A stretch of 64,000 nucleotides of DNA from positions 2,806,349 to 2,870,348 of the forward strand of contig SCFE01000006.1 of assembly GCA_004352715.1 (NCBI GenBank), read 5' to 3'. Source of the DNA: Hofstenia miamia. Its lineage: Eukaryota > Xenacoelomorpha > Acoela. The number at the start of each line of letters is the position of its first letter. Position 1 is the stretch's first letter. The translations under genes were made by a program, and so were the position numbers. The notes below the pieces were generated by a model, which ran no database searches, had not been told where the DNA came from, and worked only from the letters and a program-made list of their open reading frames with translations. This document shows, piece after piece, positions 49,485-60,872 of this stretch.

Positions 49485-51400
49485 AAAATCATCAACTAAA
49501 ACTTTTAAACAGAAATATGAACAAGAGTAATAACCGATTAAACTACCCGTAATCAGAGCAGCAATTGAGTACCTTAATCCATGATCCAGTCAAATTTGAG
49601 ATTTAAATATCTACGGCTAAATGTATACATAGGGATTGCAACCATACTGCATGAAGAAAAATTTTATGAAGGAAGCTTAAAGATGTTGTTCTTTTAATAA
49701 ATTCGGATATTATCATATTGACTTTTTTTATCAATGGAAATATGACAAATATGATTTTAATGTTTCAAATATGTGAAGTAATGATACCTTGGCATATCAC
49801 AACAATAAAAGGATAAATGCATTAACATGGACCGAATTTAACTTAAGAAACAAAATTCTAGTATAAATTATATTGGATTTAGCATTTCTGGGTAAAAAAA
49901 TTATTGGTCTTGTTTTTCTCCAAAAATCTATGTTGGCATATTAAGTGATATTGATGAAAAAAATATCATACAAAACTTAGAATGAGTGTTTGTTAATATT
50001 CTTTCATATTTTAATGAAATTAGGTGTGCATCGCCAATTGCAATCAATTTCATGCAATGAATATTTGACTTTTAGAAGGAAAAATTGAACTAACCATATC
50101 AAAATGTTGATAATTGGAGCATTAAAAATATAATTATCATTTTAAGGTTAGGAAGATATGTTTTGATGCTAACATGCTTGCTTATTCCTATTTCTTAGGT
50201 TTAAATACTGTAGTATTATTCATAGAGTAAACACAATACTTTCAAAGAAATTCATAAATTAAATGTAACTAATAATTTGAATCACTCAATGAAGATAATG
50301 AGTAAAACCAAAAGATTTCATTTATTTTTCAATAAATAAATGCATGATATTAAACTGTGGTCTGCAGACGTAATAAGAGGCAAGCCACATATCTACCAAG
50401 AGAGAATCCACCATAGGTAAATTTGATAAATTGTTTTCAAATCGTTAAAATGTAATATCCAAAATCTGTCAAACTTAACAACTAAATATCTTAAATATCA
50501 ATGATATGTATAAATTATTTTTGTAATTCGTATATTTAAAGTAATTCTCAATGCAAACAATATTTCCATACATTGAATTCCCTCGTCATTTTGACAATGA
50601 GAATGTGCATTGCACAAATATACTAAAACAAACGCTTTAAATATGAGTTAAGCAAAAAACCGAATTCACTAATTGCATCACACCAAACAATTATATCTGA
50701 AAACGTGGCTTAGAAATTTCACATAACGTTTAAAAATATGTGTTTAATCTAAAAATCTAAATAAAATTGAAATTCTAATAGAAAATGTTTCTCAAAATTT
50801 CTACATAGAATGCTAAATAGCACTAGAAGTCATATGTGTTAAAATTATACAGGCATCATTATAAACTGCATAAGAAATTTGATTATAAAAAAATTTCAGC
50901 TTGCCATAGTTTTAGGTTTTAACACTACAATACATTTTGTCAAACATTCAAAAATTGAAATTTCACAATATTTCAAATTTTCAAAAATCCAATTATTTAA
51001 GAAATGTCCTGCATTTTAGAGCATTACATTCTATGAAAAAATAAGTTTTATTTCTCAACCTAATGACGTCGTCTTATATGTGACCAAGGAACTTGGGACA
51101 TTAATATTTTAGTTGCAGTCTCAAAAAGTAAGTATAACAATTGCAAATTTTAAGTTAAGTAATAAATAATTATGTTACTACTTATGCCCAAACTCAAAAT
51201 TGATTATATTTACACATCCAACTGTTTATATAAAAATAATTTCACATCATGTAAAGAATTAAACAAAGGAAACATATGTGTTCATATATTTTAATACAAA
51301 ATAAATAATATGATAACTTGGATGCACTAACATTAATATATTTAGCTCAACAAACAAATTTCTTTAATGACTGTAGCAAAATCCTGTGATAAAATAAAAA
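49485..51400. other. Region upstream of the RhoGEF start, no gene seen
   Basis: AT-rich; no TATA or initiator motif stands out. It may contain the 5' UTR exon(s) and promoter of the RhoGEF. Confidence 0.4.
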
Positions 51401-51407
51401 CAATAAT

Positions 51408-51587
51408 TGCCTAGGTGGCTCAACTGTGCACTAGGGAATCTTAGATTTGTAAGAATAGTTAGGAAAGAATCAATAGCAGGCAGTAATTTGACAAATATCT
51501 TCCTATGCCTACACCTAGACTTAAATATTGGTGGATTATATTGCTACAGCACTAGCAGGGCTAGTAGTTAAGGTTTGATCCTAGGCA
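51408..51587 (+). repeat. tRNA-like segment, possible SINE
   Basis: Begins TGCCTAGG and ends CCTAGGCA (perfect 8-bp pairing). An A-box-like GTGGCTCAACTGTGCACTAG lies just after the first arm, and a B-box-like GGTTTGATCC just before the second. At 180 bp it is too long for a simple tRNA, so a tRNA-derived SINE or tRNA pseudogene with an insertion is more likely. Confidence 0.35.
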
Positions 51588-51589
51588 CC

Positions 51590-53840
51590 CAACCTATTCT
51601 AAGTTTCTTCAGCATTATTAAAGATATTATGAAAGAAATCTTGACTCATGTAATAATACATAATAATCTACTCAATAATAAATATAATTTGTAAACATAA
51701 ATTCATACAAAGATAAGTCACATAACTTAAAATTTAGAATTTAATGACTTTAATAACAAAAATCTGAAACCTGAATAAACATTGACTCAAGTTAATACAA
51801 ATCAATTTAAATTCTATATAATACAAATATGAACTTTTACAATAAATACATGAAAAGGAGACAATGAAACAACTAATAATTATAAAAGATCCTAGATGTT
51901 GCCACTGCTGAAAACTTTATCTTTTGCAAACTCTATTTTTTTAAACTAGCTTCAAGACTTTGACATCACAAAGGATTGGAGAATTTGACTTAGCTTGCAA
52001 AATGCATTGTGATTAAACTTTAATTGAATAATATGGTTGTTCACTTGCAAAAGTTAATAATTGTAATGACAATTAGGAATGAAGATAATGCATGTGAACA
52101 GTTGATTGACTATGAAGGAACTAGAAAGACTTCAATGAGGTGTTTAGATCATTTATGAACTGCATTCCATTTGATTCTTCCATTTTATTCAAGAGTAAAA
52201 ATTATAGAACAAAAATAATTTTTTGAAAAAAATAATGATTCACCAGGGTTTTTAGGTACTCAGAATGCTAAAAACTTGAGCTTGAGTGAGTTGACAATGC
52301 TTGATCAGAGAAAATTCTGATGTGAAATCTATAATACTTGAAATCAAACTTGGTATAAACTTCTCATGAAAATACTGTTAAAATTAAATAATTTTAAACA
52401 TCAATTTCTTTGAATTTGCAGATAGTTACCTTTCTAGCTTTCAAAAACTTGTAATGATTACAAAATAAATAACTTGAACTCAACTTGAAAATCCTGGAAC
52501 ACTCAAATCTGTGAGATACTAAGAATGTACATAATAGCAGGGAATCTTTTAACACACAAACTTGGTGAGAAATTGCCCATGCAGTGAAATCCCGCAATTA
52601 GTACAGATTGTACTATTTTTGGAAATGAACCTATAAATTTACTTAAGTAAATTAGTGACAGCAATAAATATATCATTTTTCTTTCTATTATTTTTAGTGA
52701 ATCACACGTATATGAGGTAGGAATAAACAGTTCTTCAACTGTAATGAGACTTAACATAAGTGATCAAGGCATCAAATGCTGTTGCAGTTGTCCAAAGCAG
52801 AGGTCAATAAAAACAGGTTTTGTTGAATAAATATTTCATTTTAGCCCTAAAAAATGCCCTGCATAATAGACACTATCCCCTTAACAAAAACTACCTCAAA
52901 CTCCAGAAAATATAAATTGTAGCTTACAAAGAATTGCCTTCTCTACATAACATTGAATCCTAGTAATTACCTTGTGATTCCTGATCATTCTAACCATGAA
53001 TGGCCTGACAACCACTTTAAAGTACATTTGCAAAGCATTTTCCCCATAAATTAGCAAATTTGAGCATTGTGAGGTATTGGAAGGTCTTTTGGTGAACATG
53101 CTTTAATGCAATATTGAAAATTTCTATCCATGTGTATTACAGTGACTAGAATTATTGAAAAAATGGACAATTTTTCTCTGAGAATTTACATTTTTTTAAA
53201 AAAACATAAATTCTCTCAATACCTAATATTCATGGATTTAAAAAATTTTGTGCACATAGAAGCAACAGAGAACTTGGACTCTTTCTTGATATATACAAGG
53301 ATATTCCAAACACATTGAAGTGTGACATACACAAGAGGTGGCTGTCTGAAGAAAGAGGAGACTTGTTTTTATCACATTATTCTTTTAAATTGAGTGCAGC
53401 ACTAGTAGTTTGTAGGCTATAAGCATTTAGAAATTTTTAGAGCATCATGAAAATTTCTCAAAATTCCCCAAGCTGCTTAAGGTTAAGTAAGATATCATAA
53501 AAAAATACATTACAGAGTAGGTTGTATTGATTTTGGGATTCTTAAAAATAATGTTCTAAAAGCTTGCTCTACTTCTAAATCCACATGTTTTCATAATTTT
53601 ATCTAGTTTCCATCCTAACTGTGACAGCTATTTTTTATTTGCAGGTGTAAAATTGAAAAATCCTATCAATATCCAACAATTTTATAGCAATAAGTTCATT
53701 ATGTACACCATTTAGTAGGATTTCAAAAATACTAAGAAGGTCCATATAAACTTTCCCAGATTTTTCATATGTTGATTGTTAAAAAGAGTGTTTAAATATT
53801 GATGTAAATTTCAATGTTATGTCATTGACCTGTCTATATG
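51590..53840. other. Gene-free AT-rich region
   Basis: No supported gene on either strand; open frames of 60-84 codons near 52.4-53.3 kb have no motif. Confidence 0.5.
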
Positions 53841-53849
53841 CACTGCAAT

Positions 53850-54300
53850 TGTAATAATGGAGTAATCTAACATAAGTGTGGCATAATCAGTGAAGAAACA
53901 AATTAATGTGGCTTAAGTGCATCATTTAGCCAATTTAATTTCAACCTTAGTAATATGAACTCTGTAAATTTATAATTAGATGAATTTAGGTCTTTTGTAA
54001 ACTGTGTGATTTTAGCTTAATTACTATGCAGTATCTTTGTTTGAAAGGTTATTGTACAGAACCTGTTCTGTTTACTTATGTTAGCAACAGTGTACTATTG
54101 TTTGATTCTTTTACCAGTTTTATTTGTATAAATATGTGTGATTTATTCATTTATTTTGTCAGCAGTTATTCTCAATAAATTTGTTTTTTATTTTATTATC
54201 TTGATTTTATAATTTATTAAAATGATGTGTTTCTAATTTAATTTGCATAGTTAAAGAGCATCCAGAAGGGGGACAGCTTGGATGATATGTTCCCATCAAC
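53850..54300 (+). repeat. Diverged repeat, left copy (LTR-like)
   Basis: Shares ordered words with 57090-57490: AACCTGTT.TGTTTACT.AT.TTAG, ACAGT.T, TTACCAGTTTT, and an ACAGCTTG(G)A.GA.. end. The two copies are in direct orientation about 3.2 kb apart and could be old LTRs or two copies of a dispersed repeat. Confidence 0.45.
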
Positions 54301-54346
54301 TTAGCTAAGATTAGTGACTTTGTTTTAGTGATTTGTAAATAACTGA

Positions 54347-54760
54347 AACCCCGTTGACTTTTTCAAACGTAAATTCAGGATTTGTGGAAAAAGTCAACAC
54401 GGCCCCTGAAAAAGTNAACAGGATAATTAGTTCATCTCTGCCGAGATTCTTGAGAGGAGCTAATAATTTAGTTTTGGTTAACTCCTCTTCAGGTAACGCA
54501 ATGAGCGACTGGGACCCCGTTGACTTTTTCAAACGTAAATTCGGTTCTTTTGGAAAAAGTCAACACGGCCCCTGAAAAAGTCAACACCAAATTTTTCTAT
54601 GATAGATACAGCCAGGGTTGGCCCGGGTTGGCCTTCAGGGTTGTCTTAGTAACACACTGGCAAAATATCTTGGCCATAGCAATAATATAACCTGAGATAT
54701 AGAGGTTGGACCCCATCAAAATGTGTTGACTTTTTCTAACATGAAGTTGACTTTTTCAAC
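54347..54760. repeat. Cluster of the 12-bp word GTTGACTTTTTC in both orientations
   Basis: Forward copies at 54353, 54519, 54725 and 54746; reverse-complement copies at 54387, 54408 (one N), 54553 and 54574. The first three and the next three form two direct repeats of about 73 bp offset by 166 bp. Each has the forward word, then two reverse words around CACGGCCCCT. The single N at 54416 lies in the first unit. Confidence 0.9.
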
Positions 54761-54919
54761 CTAAAAAAAATTTAATTTTTTTTTACCCTAATAGCAAGGC
54801 TGGGTGAGGTCCAACCACTTATCTATGCTCACTGACCCTAAGCAATACCATTTCATCAAATAAACCTTAAAAAAATCCAAAAAAAAATTTTTTTTTGAAA
54901 AAAAAAATTTTTTTACCCA

Positions 54920-55305
54920 AGTTTACCATCTTTGAAGAGTTGATACTCAACAATTTTAACAGTGATACCCATTTTTTATTGCAGATTCATGTAGATGAAG
55001 ACTAGAACTTTCGAATGGTATACGTTTCAAGTCTATAGGACCAATATTGGTCCCTCAGCGGAGTCCAAAAAATTTGAAAAAAATTACTATAAGAAAATCA
55101 AAAAAAATTTTTTATTTCACCAAAATGGTTTTTAAGCCATTTCCAGTGGTTTAAAAGCAAAAAAAAAATTTTTGAAAATTTTATAAAGTAGACCATCTTT
55201 GAAGGCCTGGTTCTCACAAATTTCAAGAATGACAACCCTGTTTAATGGCAGATTCAAGTAGATTAAGACTAGAACTTTTGAATGGTATATGTTTCAAGTC
55301 GATAG
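54920..55305 (+). repeat. Two degenerate direct repeats, period about 266 bp
   Basis: The block CCATCTTTGAA ... AGACTAGAACTTT.GAATGGTAT.. GTTTCAAGTC.ATAG occurs at about 54929-55040 and 55192-55305, separated by A/T-tract-rich spacer. The LTR described next starts exactly at the end of the second copy. Confidence 0.75.
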
Positions 55306-56534
55306 TGTAGAATCGTTGGCTGGTAGGGAAACTTAACTAGAAACTTAATTGACTCCACAGAAGGTTTGAATAGCGTTTACATAACAGCCACGATTCCAGA
55401 AAAAGGAATAACACAGAATTTATAACATATAGATGTAACATTGGTAATTCATCCAAGTAACANATCTTAAGCAGTAAGTTTCATAAAGATAATAATTAAA
55501 TAAAAATGTACAATGGTAAATACGGCAGTTGAGAGTAGATAAATTCTATTGAACCATTGCTACAGTTTCCTCTTTTTTATACAATTGTTTAATCATTACC
55601 TGCCTTTGTTTACAATACTTCAGATGTCAACATAGTTTAACATGATCAAATTCTATTTCCCTTGTAAAATTAAATTTGAGCAATAATCAGCACTGTTGAG
55701 GGGACATCAAATTAATAGCAACAAGCTAAGGTTGAAACTAGCAAATAACGTCATGATGACGTAATAATACAAAGTAACGTTATAAAANNNNNNNNNNNNN
55801 NNNNNNNNTTTTTGAAAATTTTATAAAGTAGACCATCTTTGAAGGCCTGGTTCTCACAAATTTCAATTTGTCTCACTTGCTTAATTTCTATCTCAATTCA
55901 AAAAACACAAACTCTCATTTCATTGTTATCTCTCAGCTCACTATTAAATAATCTGTAATTGCCAGATATTCATGCTAGCCCATGGCATGGTATCATCACA
56001 GTGTTAGGTTTTATAAGTGCATGTAAGTGTTGAATTACGAAAGAGAGATTTATTATTTCCTTATGCATATCTGTATACATAACTTAACGAGTCCACAACT
56101 CAGACTGGGTAATCAACAGACCCCCAGAAGCAACGTGTCGCCCTGTGCTAATGAAAGCACTCCTGAATTGTCACCTATCTTAAGCAGTAAGTTTCATAAA
56201 GATAATAATTAAATAAAAATGTACAATGGTAAATACGGCAGTTGAGAGTAGATAAATTCTATTGAACCATTGCTACAGTTTCCTCTTTTTTATACAATTG
56301 TTTAATCATTACCTGCCTTTGTTTACAATACTTCAGATGTCAACATAGTTTAACATGATCAAATTCTATTTCCCTTGTAAAATTAAATTTGAGCAATAAT
56401 CAGCACTGTTGAGGGGACATCAAATTAATAGCAACAAGCTAAGGTTGAAACTAGCAAATAACGTCATGATGACGTAATAATACAAAGTAACGTTATAAAA
56501 AACAAAAGCAACAGAATCCCTGAGTGACTCTACA
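55306..56534 (-). repeat. LTR of a minus-strand LTR retroelement, with internal gap and duplication
   Basis: Bounded by TGTAGA (55306) and TCTACA (56534), the TG...CA inverted ends of an LTR. On the minus strand it is directly preceded by a polypurine tract, so this is the 3' LTR. Inside, a 324-bp block is present twice without difference (55464-55787 and 56177-56500) on either side of a 21-N gap. The 58 bp after the gap (55809-55866) repeat flanking sequence at 55169-55226. The region is therefore probably mis-joined, and the real LTR is shorter. Confidence 0.65.
55788..55808. other. Assembly gap of 21 N
   Basis: Undetermined bases between two copies of the same 324-bp block; a likely scaffold-joining artefact. 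Confidence 0.97.
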
Positions 56535-56549
56535 TGCCCCCCTTGCTCA
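56535..56549 (-). other. Polypurine tract
   Basis: On the minus strand GAGCAAGGGGGGCA lies immediately before the LTR start TGTAGAG: the usual plus-strand primer site of LTR retroelements. Confidence 0.65.
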
Positions 56550-56551
56550 AA

Positions 56552-56779
56552 TTAATTTTCGGCTAGTAGTTGAAGGGCTGGCCCAGAAACAATATTTTGT
56601 GTAGCCATGATCATCTTGGTAGCAAGTTCTCCATCCCATGTTGTGACTTCCACGTAGCTGGCCTCTCGTGTTATCTGCATCAGTACCTCGCTTTGTGTGA
56701 CCACCTCGTCTTTCAGCCTTAGGAATTTGAGGGCAGGCATGCGATTGCTAATTGGACAATTCCTCTGAAGATTGTTCAA
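56552..56779 (-). pseudogene. C-terminal fragment of an unrecognised retroelement ORF
   Basis: A 75-codon minus-strand frame ending LQLLAEN, with stop about 10 bases before the polypurine tract. Codon use is balanced, unlike surrounding sequence, and the composition is protein-like (REASYVEVTTWDGELATK). The position suggests the last ORF of the retroelement. Further upstream (to about 56940) coding-like sequence continues with frame changes. Family not recognised. Confidence 0.45.
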
Positions 56780-57089
56780 CTGTCTGGTAAATGTATCATA
56801 GAAATTAGAAAGCCAAGTGTTTCAGCACAGTAGTACTCATGATCCCCAAATTCAATTATCAGAATTCTTGTAAAGCTGCACCCCAGCTATCCATTTCTAC
56901 ATTTGTGAAGCCAGTGTCCTGTTTATGAAAGTGTTTTCATATGTTAGGTATACAAATAGGTGTTGTAATTGTTTAGCTTTCCTATTGATTTGTTAGCAGT
57001 TATAGCAACTGTGATCAAATAGCAGGATGGCTAGCCCTAGGTTAACCCATTGTTTTATATCCAAATTTGTAGAAAATAATAAGAACTAT

Positions 57090-57490
57090 TATTGTGGTGT
57101 AATCACATTAATTTCTGCATTAGTTATATGAACTAAGTAATTTGCAATTATTAAATTTCTTAATGGATTAATTTAAATTGTACAAACTGTGATATTTTCA
57201 GTTTTAAATTTATAATATTTCTGCTAATTTCTGATTAATTTAACTGTTCTAAGGGTCAATTGGGCAAACCTGTTATTGTTTACTCATATTAGAACAGTAT
57301 GTTTTGTTGTTCAATATTACCAGTTTTGTAAATACATAAATGATAGATTTTCATTATTATGTTATGAATAGTAAAACTTTGCTTACTTCTTATTTTGAAT
57401 ATCATTTAATTAAATAATGTTTTGCTAATTTGTCTCAACTTTGGTGGAGGGTGCCAAGTTGTGATACAGCTTGAATAGTACATCCTTTGT
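57090..57490 (+). repeat. Diverged repeat, right copy (LTR-like)
   Basis: Counterpart of 53850-54300; see that entry for the shared words. Confidence 0.45.
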
Positions 57491-57940
57491 CAGTTGGTTA
57501 GTGCATGGTTAAGAAATTTGCTGTTAACTTGATTCATTCATTAATGAAAATTATTATTATTGATAACATCTAAATTGCATGAGCTGAGAAATACAACAAG
57601 TTAGGTTTACACTTAGGTTTAATACACTGCACCCAAGAACAATTAAGGGCTTTTATCTCTTTCTTAATTAGGGCTTTTGTTTTATGTGACTCTTTCTGCT
57701 AGGTTATCTGTTTCAGGTCAGCCAAGTATGGCCAGTCTCCCCTCTCAATCTCCTCTTCCTCTTTGCTTTGATTAGGATGGGTATTACAATTAGAATGACT
57801 TAATTATTTTGTAGCTTCAGCAAATCCATGCTCAACTTGAATCCCTCATCAATAGGGAGTTAAGCTGATTTCCATGCTGATGCCACACAGGCTATGGCCC
57901 TCCCTGTTGGGCAATGTGCCTCTTCTTCTTGACATCATGA

Positions 57941-58040
57941 ATACAAAACTTGATAGTATTCATTCTAATATTCTGTAACTAAGTTAGAGTAAATATATTT
58001 TAGTTGAAATATATACAATACCAATGCCATTCTATTTCAA
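57941..58040 (+). repeat. 100-bp direct repeat, first copy
   Basis: Identical over 100 bp to 59189-59288, with 1148 bp between them. Confidence 0.93.
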
Positions 58041-58044
58041 AATT

Positions 58045-59030
58045 CAATGAAAAATCATGAAACAATTTCATATGAGTAAAACTATGATTAATTTATTGAA
58101 CTTTGTGGAATCATTGCCCCTAAATTTCAAATGCAAGCCATGGGCCTGATGCAACATAGTGACCACCACAAACACCCATGGTACAAGTAACATTTCATAA
58201 TTAACTTTACCACTGTCAGGGGACTCTTTAATAAAACCAAAAGAAAGAACTGAACACTAATAAGAGAAGTCTTGTTACCAAATTGCTATTGCTACCACAG
58301 TGGAAGACAACAAAGTGCCAGAAAACTAAATGGTGCCATTGTGAAAACCAGAAAATTCTTTTACAGCCACCTACACCATTTACATCTACCTGCCTTTTAC
58401 TAGTCAAAATGTAACCAATAAATCCTCTCTAACATTTGAAAGAAGAATCATGCTAAAAACTCAACAAAATTAAAAGGTTGCTACCCTTATCAGGCAAATG
58501 CTACTACTTCTGTAGCATAATCCAAAGCATAATGCTGCTAAGAAGAGAAGATCAGATGATTAGTCAGAATTAAGATCCAATTATTATTTATTGATTAAAA
58601 ACTATTTAAGTTTAATTATCATCATGATTTTTGTAATATGCAACTAAGAAACAATATAGCAAATTAGTACTTGTTGATGAATAATTTGACTAAATGAAGG
58701 GGGCAAAAATGTTTCCATTATTTTTAGCCATTTTGGCAGACAAACAAATTCAAATTTTGAATGACAGGTACTTTTTGAATTTAACTAAAATAGAATGAAA
58801 ATCAATTTGGAAATTGTTAAAGTAAATTCAGAGATTAGAGTTGGCCAGAGGCCATAGTGAAACCACAGAGAGGAGGTGCAATGACAGCATACCTAAATAG
58901 TATTGGGTTACTTAAAATTAATATGAGTTAATGACAATGTATCTCATATCAGAGTAAAGAATTAATATCAGTGCATCCCTATTTGCATCCAACAGGAAAT
59001 AATAATTTAAAAGAATAATTAACTCTCTGT
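58045..59030 (+). other. Likely 5' LTR or leader region of the plus-strand retroelement
   Basis: No gene. Located just before a primer-binding-site-like sequence, so the right part should be the 5' LTR, but I could not fix its left end. Confidence 0.3.
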
Positions 59031-59037
59031 TGAAGCC

Positions 59038-59047
59038 TGGTAGCAGA
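59038..59047 (+). other. Primer binding site resembling initiator tRNA-Met
   Basis: TGGTAGCAGA is complementary to the last ten bases of animal initiator tRNA-Met including CCA. The match stops there. It precedes the gag region by about 300 bp, as expected. Confidence 0.45.
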
Positions 59048-59188
59048 TGCTACACTTCCCAATATAAATATGATGCTATTTTAAAGGAGCAAACCCCTAG
59101 ACAAACATTTTTTCTTTAAGAGAAAGCTAGACAAGCTCAAAGAAAAATAGAACACATCCAAATCAAAACATACCAATGTTTTGCCATC

Positions 59189-59288
59189 ATACAAAACTTG
59201 ATAGTATTCATTCTAATATTCTGTAACTAAGTTAGAGTAAATATATTTTAGTTGAAATATATACAATACCAATGCCATTCTATTTCAA
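59189..59288 (+). repeat. 100-bp direct repeat, second copy
   Basis: Identical to 57941-58040; lies in the leader of the retroelement. Confidence 0.93.
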
Positions 59289-59367
59289 TACTCAAAGAGG
59301 ATAAACAAAAAATACTCAGAGTATGAAAAAATCAAAAGGGTGAATCCATGATTTGTTAAAGAACCCA

Positions 59368-60740
59368 TGAAATCATTCAAATAGCCAACAACTGCTTACA
59401 ACAAGAAATATGCTCAATAAATAATGAGAAATACAAATTAATCAAGCACAACAGTAATCTGTTCAAACAGGTAAAAGAAAGTAACAAACAAAACATTATG
59501 CTCATGGGACACCTTTTTTTACAGGAATCCAAAAATAAACATCTACAGCAACAAGTTGGTACTACTAGAATACATGTATGAAATTTACATGAAAAAGAAA
59601 CTGATTTGCACACATTGCAAACTTCACTAATTGTAAATCAAACTAATCTAAATGAAAAAACAACAGGACATCAAGATAATAACAATTCCACTGTCTTAAA
59701 ACAACTGACTCAACAATCTTCTCTAAATACTAGCATAGTAATAACACTACCTAGTGCAAATTTCCCTCCATCACCAATCCACAATCCAATACTTAATAGT
59801 ATAAACTATAAATTAAACATCATAGATAGCTGTGTTAAAGTGATCAAATCACTGCAAATAGATAAAAATATTGAAATTGAGCATACCACCAATAGTAACA
59901 GACAAAACTCTCAAAATTCACATGCCACCTTACTGCTTTTCCAACTGAGCAGATGGCACCTCATCAATGTTTTGAGGAATGGTTTTTCTCTTACTAACAA
60001 AATCTCCATGTCTAACAAGCTGCTTAGGTACACACCTTTGCTCAGTTTTTAATTGGTAAAGCTTACAACTACTACCTGACATTAGACACATTGATTAAAT
60101 CCAATTATAATTTACTCATGCAACATTTTTATGATCACTTCCATGTGCCAACAGTATGCAACCAATACAAAATCCTACTCAACAAAATAACATACAATAG
60201 AAACATTGACATTGAAGAATATATTCTTTAAATTGAATGCCTCTATCAATTGAGTCAATCATCAAATGAATACTTCTCACAGCACAATCTCTTTACCTGC
60301 ATAATATATAAATTATTACTACCTATTCACCATAGATTCAAACAAAAATGTGGTCCTGAAGACAAACTAGGAACATTCATCAAAAAGCTGTTGAAGCCAA
60401 GCTTTTAATTGACAATTACATTAAGATTTCAAATCAAATAAAATTCAATATCAAACCCAAACCAAATATTTAAGAACCAATAAAGTCCACTGAACCAACC
60501 AAATATTTGCCAACTACCACGGGCATCACCATTAAGGTTGAACCAACCACTTTAGACAAATTGGTGAAGGCAATCACTATTAACAAAGTATACTGCAAAA
60601 ATGTGGACAGAAAGGACACAACAGCATGAATTGCATTAAAACAATTCATTTAATTGCTGATCAACAATGCAATTTTACAGACAGTAGCAACATTTGCAAA
60701 TCCAACTCTGAATCTGAGGAGGATTTAAACTACTAAGAGC
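59368..60740 (+). pseudogene. gag of an LTR retroelement (broken)
   Basis: Several frames together show a gag-like protein. An N-terminal coiled-coil-like region rich in Gln, Asn and Lys (about 59368-59640) has one stop near 59580. The longest open frame is 59606-60052. In a different register a capsid-like segment then runs from about 60063 (YYLTLDTLIKSNYNLLMQHF) to about 60405. A CCHC zinc-knuckle coding stretch at about 60594-60633 has the spacing of C-X2-C-X4-H-X4-C, but one base is missing between the first two Cys codons. Stops also occur at 60230 and 60406. Homology is by domain order, not by close match to a known element. Not functional. Confidence 0.62.
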
Positions 60741-60790
60741 ACCAACTATCAGCCATTCAGGAACAGTAATTATTACAACCAACCATAATA

Positions 60791-60872
60791 ATGACAAAAT
60801 CCCTACAAGCAACTGTAGATACAGGAGCATCAGTATCAATAATAGAAGACATATGTGGCAACCAAACTAGTA
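60791..60872 (+). pseudogene. Retroelement aspartic protease, 3'-truncated
   Basis: A plus frame reads SLQATVDTGASVSIIED, containing the DTGAS active-site motif of retroviral-type proteases. It is cut after about 25 residues by the mariner terminal repeat, so flap and C-terminal parts are missing. Frame and order (after the zinc knuckle) fit a gag-pol arrangement. Confidence 0.75.

Noticed and set aside
54311-54575. Two 73-codon frames on opposite strands
   Set aside because: Both translate the 12-bp word repeats; no domain.
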